Part shown: positions 63,801-64,000 of the stretch, piece after piece
How the letters are laid out: the number at the start of each line of letters is the position of its first letter
Numbering within the stretch: the stretch's first letter is position 1
From: Glossina fuscipes
Taxonomy: Eukaryota; Arthropoda; Insecta; Diptera; Glossinidae
Assembly (NCBI RefSeq): GCF_014805625.2
Contig: NW_023998415.1
Span: 50,373,293 to 50,437,292 of the forward strand
Direction: 5' to 3'
DNA: 64,000 nucleotides
Position numbers and translations under genes: made by a program
Notes under the pieces: generated by a model
Told to the model about the DNA's origin: nothing
What the model saw: only the letters and a program-made list of their open reading frames with translations
The model's database searches: none

Positions 63801-64000
63801 ACTCTCTATAACGGAAACTTTCGGAAAAAATCTTTCCATATGAAAGACTGAAAGACTTAAAAAGTCCAGCCAATAAAACAAAGCAGAGGAACTCGAGTGA
63901 ATCAATTCATTTTTCCAAAAATATTAAAATTCAAATTTTTACTGAAAGAATTCGTGCGTAAAACGAAATGTTTCTGTCGTTCATCGCTTCATTACAAATA
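60847..64000. other. Right-hand stretch, no gene seen
   Basis: Contains the perfect inverted repeat at 63287. GC content is slightly higher at 61330-62040 and 62960-63140, where minus-strand frames of 73-100 codons occur. I cannot assign either to a protein family. Confidence 0.45.
63287..63328. repeat. Perfect 14-bp inverted repeat with repeated loop
   Basis: AAGTATACGAATTG (63287-63300) and CAATTCGTATACTT (63315-63328) are exact reverse complements around a 14-base loop. TGGTGGCAA occurs twice across the loop as a direct repeat. The arms include the palindrome GTATAC. Nothing nearby suggests a transposon terminus. Confidence 0.75.

Overview
The window is AT-rich animal DNA with very few long open frames. 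Its one recognisable gene is read on the minus strand and is the 5' part of the ecdysone-induced nuclear receptor gene E75 (Drosophila Eip75B). Two coding exons are secure. The first (19784 down to 18644) is the E75A-specific first exon. The second (9682 down to 9594) encodes the first zinc finger of the DNA-binding domain. The organism is almost certainly a cyclorrhaphan fly. The E75A-specific peptide shares its start and its last ~30 residues with Drosophila E75A. The long introns, TA/TG microsatellites and decayed mariner copies would suit a tephritid-like fly, but that last step is inference.

Layout, following the gene from right to left. Positions 64000 to ~20370 are 5' flank and possibly introns of longer E75 isoforms. 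I see no exon there, only microsatellites, repeats and isolated motifs. Positions ~20370 to 20268 are the proposed E75A promoter, with a GAGA tract, a palindrome and two candidate initiators. Positions 20268 to 19785 are a leader with six short upstream ORFs. Then come exon 1, intron 1 (18643 to 9683), exon 2, and the start of intron 2 (9593 to 1). The second zinc finger, the ligand-binding domain and the E75B first exon are not in the window and should lie beyond position 1.

Two mariner relics (7068-7246 and 21850-22305) and one Tc1-like relic (11383-11600) are broken by frameshifts and stops. At least nine pieces of one interspersed repeat family are scattered through the window. Those below 29 kb lie on the minus strand and those above 43 kb on the plus strand.

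The most interesting signal is regulatory. Motifs matching the ecdysone response element palindrome occur repeatedly, including one exact 12-mer present three times in unrelated contexts. Four sites match the RORE consensus bound by E75 and its partner DHR3. One RORE lies five bases from an EcRE-like palindrome at 4647-4674. This is what an ecdysone-driven, partly self-regulating early gene could carry, but binding is untested. A candidate alternative 3' exon and a 549-base open stretch in intron 1 also deserve transcript checks. No prokaryotic features or CRISPR arrays are present.
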